Origin: Actinomycetota bacterium
GTDB taxonomy: Bacteria > Actinomycetota > Acidimicrobiia > Acidimicrobiales > Ilumatobacteraceae
Direction of reading: 5' to 3'
Assembly: GCA_005787025.1 (NCBI GenBank)
Contig: SYCH01000264.1
Span: 1-6,419, forward strand
Length of the DNA: 6,419 bases
Below are positions 5,781 to 6,419 of this stretch, piece by piece; within the stretch, counting starts at the first letter, position 1, and each line of letters opens with the position of its first letter. The notes beneath the pieces are model-generated. The model worked only from the letters and a program-made list of their open reading frames with translations. It searched no databases and was not told the origin of the DNA. Both the position numbers and the translations under genes were made by a program.

Positions 5781-6419
5781 ATGTGCGGCATCATCGCGTT
5801 GAGCGCCCGACCGTTCACCAGGTCGGTCCCGGGTGCCGTCGACATCCTGGGGCTTCTCGACGCCGCTATCGGCTGTGGATCCGATGTCGTCGCGGCGACC
5901 GCGCCGGTGGTGGCGCTGAACGAGTTGCTCAAGGGGGTCCCCGGGGTGATGGCCTTGGCCGGGAACCTCGAATTGATCTCGGGCATCGAGTCCCGACTGG
6001 CCCGTCTCGATGTCGCGATCGCCAACGCCGACACCGCTCTCGAGACCGCCAATCCGGATCCCGAGCGGCTCGAGGTGGCCGCCGCCGAACTCATCGCCGC
6101 CCGAGACGCCGTGTGGTCGATCGGACGTGACCGCCTGCGCACCGCGCGCGCCGTGGCCGACCTGGCCGGTCGAGACGCCGGGGTGGCCGCCCTGTCCGGC
6201 TACCTGATGATCCAGCAGGCTTTCGCCGCCATCGACCGTATGGAGGTTCGCGGACGCGACTCCGCGGGCATCCACGTTTTCGTGTGGGGGCACGGACTCG
6301 ACGAGGCCGACCTGCGGTCATCCCTCGACGAGCGAGCGGTCGACCCGTTGTTTCAGAATGGCTCGGTGCGTTGGATCGACGGCGTGTTGTCGTTCGTCTA
6401 CAAAGCGGCGGCCGAGATC
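5781..6419 (+). CDS. GlmS-like class II glutamine amidotransferase with large N-terminal insertion (partial)
   Basis: The first 213 codons are present, with no stop before the window edge. MCGIIALSAR is the start of an Ntn-type glutamine amidotransferase: Cys2 becomes the nucleophile after Met removal and hydrolyses glutamine to supply ammonia. The next family motif, AAIDRMEVRGRDSAGIHVF, corresponds to LRRLEYRGYDSAG of GlmS. It lies at about 149-167, whereas in E. coli GlmS the RGYDSAG stretch begins at residue 26. The intervening 125-130 residues are rich in Ala, Leu, Glu, Asp and Arg. The part at about 62-130 (ELISGIESRLARLD, then ERLEVAAAELIAARDAV) looks like long amphipathic helices or coiled coil. 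The HTRWATHG motif, about 45 residues after RGYDSAG in E. coli, has not appeared 54 residues later, so a second insertion is likely. Position after glmM suggests glucosamine-6-phosphate synthesis. The isomerase (SIS) domains are out of view, so PurF-like or other amidotransferases are not excluded. Confidence 0.82.
   Translation, partial: MCGIIALSARPFTRSVPGAVDILGLLDAAIGCGSDVVAATAPVVALNELLKGVPGVMALAGNLELISGIESRLARLDVAIANADTALETANPDPERLEVAAAELIAARDAVWSIGRDRLRTARAVADLAGRDAGVAALSGYLMIQQAFAAIDRMEVRGRDSAGIHVFVWGHGLDEADLRSSLDERAVDPLFQNGSVRWIDGVLSFVYKAAAEI

Noticed and set aside
5783..6130. 115-codon frame overlapping the start of the GlmS-like gene
   Set aside because: It is an Arg-rich shadow in the +2 frame relative to a gene with a clear MCGII start and RGxDSAG motif.

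Overview
This window is a stretch of high-GC bacterial housekeeping DNA with every gene on the + strand. It holds the distal part of the alpha ribosomal-protein operon (rpsM tail, rpsK, rpsD, rpoA, rplQ), then truA, then the rplM-rpsI pair, then glmM, and finally the first 213 codons of a large GlmS-like glutamine amidotransferase that runs off the right edge. The gene order rpsM-rpsK-rpsD-rpoA-rplQ-truA followed by rplM-rpsI-glmM-glmS is typical of Actinobacteria. The divergent L17 N-terminus, the S4 without zinc cysteines and the unusual GlmS-like protein after glmM suggest a deep actinobacterial lineage such as Acidimicrobiia. That assignment is an inference from protein resemblance and was not tested by a search.

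Region 1 (1-2491) is the alpha operon. Spacing is 2-3 nt between rpsM, rpsK and rpsD, with Shine-Dalgarno sequences lying inside the upstream gene. Spacing is 44 nt before rpoA and 32 nt before rplQ. These genes supply 30S proteins S13, S11 and S4, 50S protein L17, and the alpha subunit that nucleates RNA polymerase assembly.

Region 2 (2492-3483) is truA, a tRNA pseudouridine synthase, with unusual RNA structure at both ends. A perfect 12-bp, 4-nt-loop hairpin lies within truA codons 4-13. A weaker hairpin plus T5 tract spans the truA stop codon. The 100-nt gap before rplM holds a weak candidate promoter and two mutually exclusive hairpins.

Region 3 (3484-5726) is rplM-rpsI-glmM. It joins L13 and S9 synthesis to phosphoglucosamine mutase, the step before UDP-GlcNAc formation for peptidoglycan.

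Region 4 (5781-6419) opens with MCGII, the catalytic N-terminus of class II amidotransferases. The second family motif (RGRDSAG) appears only near residue 157 instead of about residue 26, because roughly 125-130 residues of helical, partly coiled-coil-like sequence are inserted. This is the most unusual protein in the window. A TAnnnT box placed 7 nt before its ATG, with no Shine-Dalgarno sequence, suggests a leaderless transcript.

No mobile element, CRISPR array, tRNA or rRNA was seen, and there is no gene-free stretch longer than 100 nt. Most of the window is ordinary core genome. The points worth a second look are the GlmS-like insertion, the truA start hairpin and the rplM leader.
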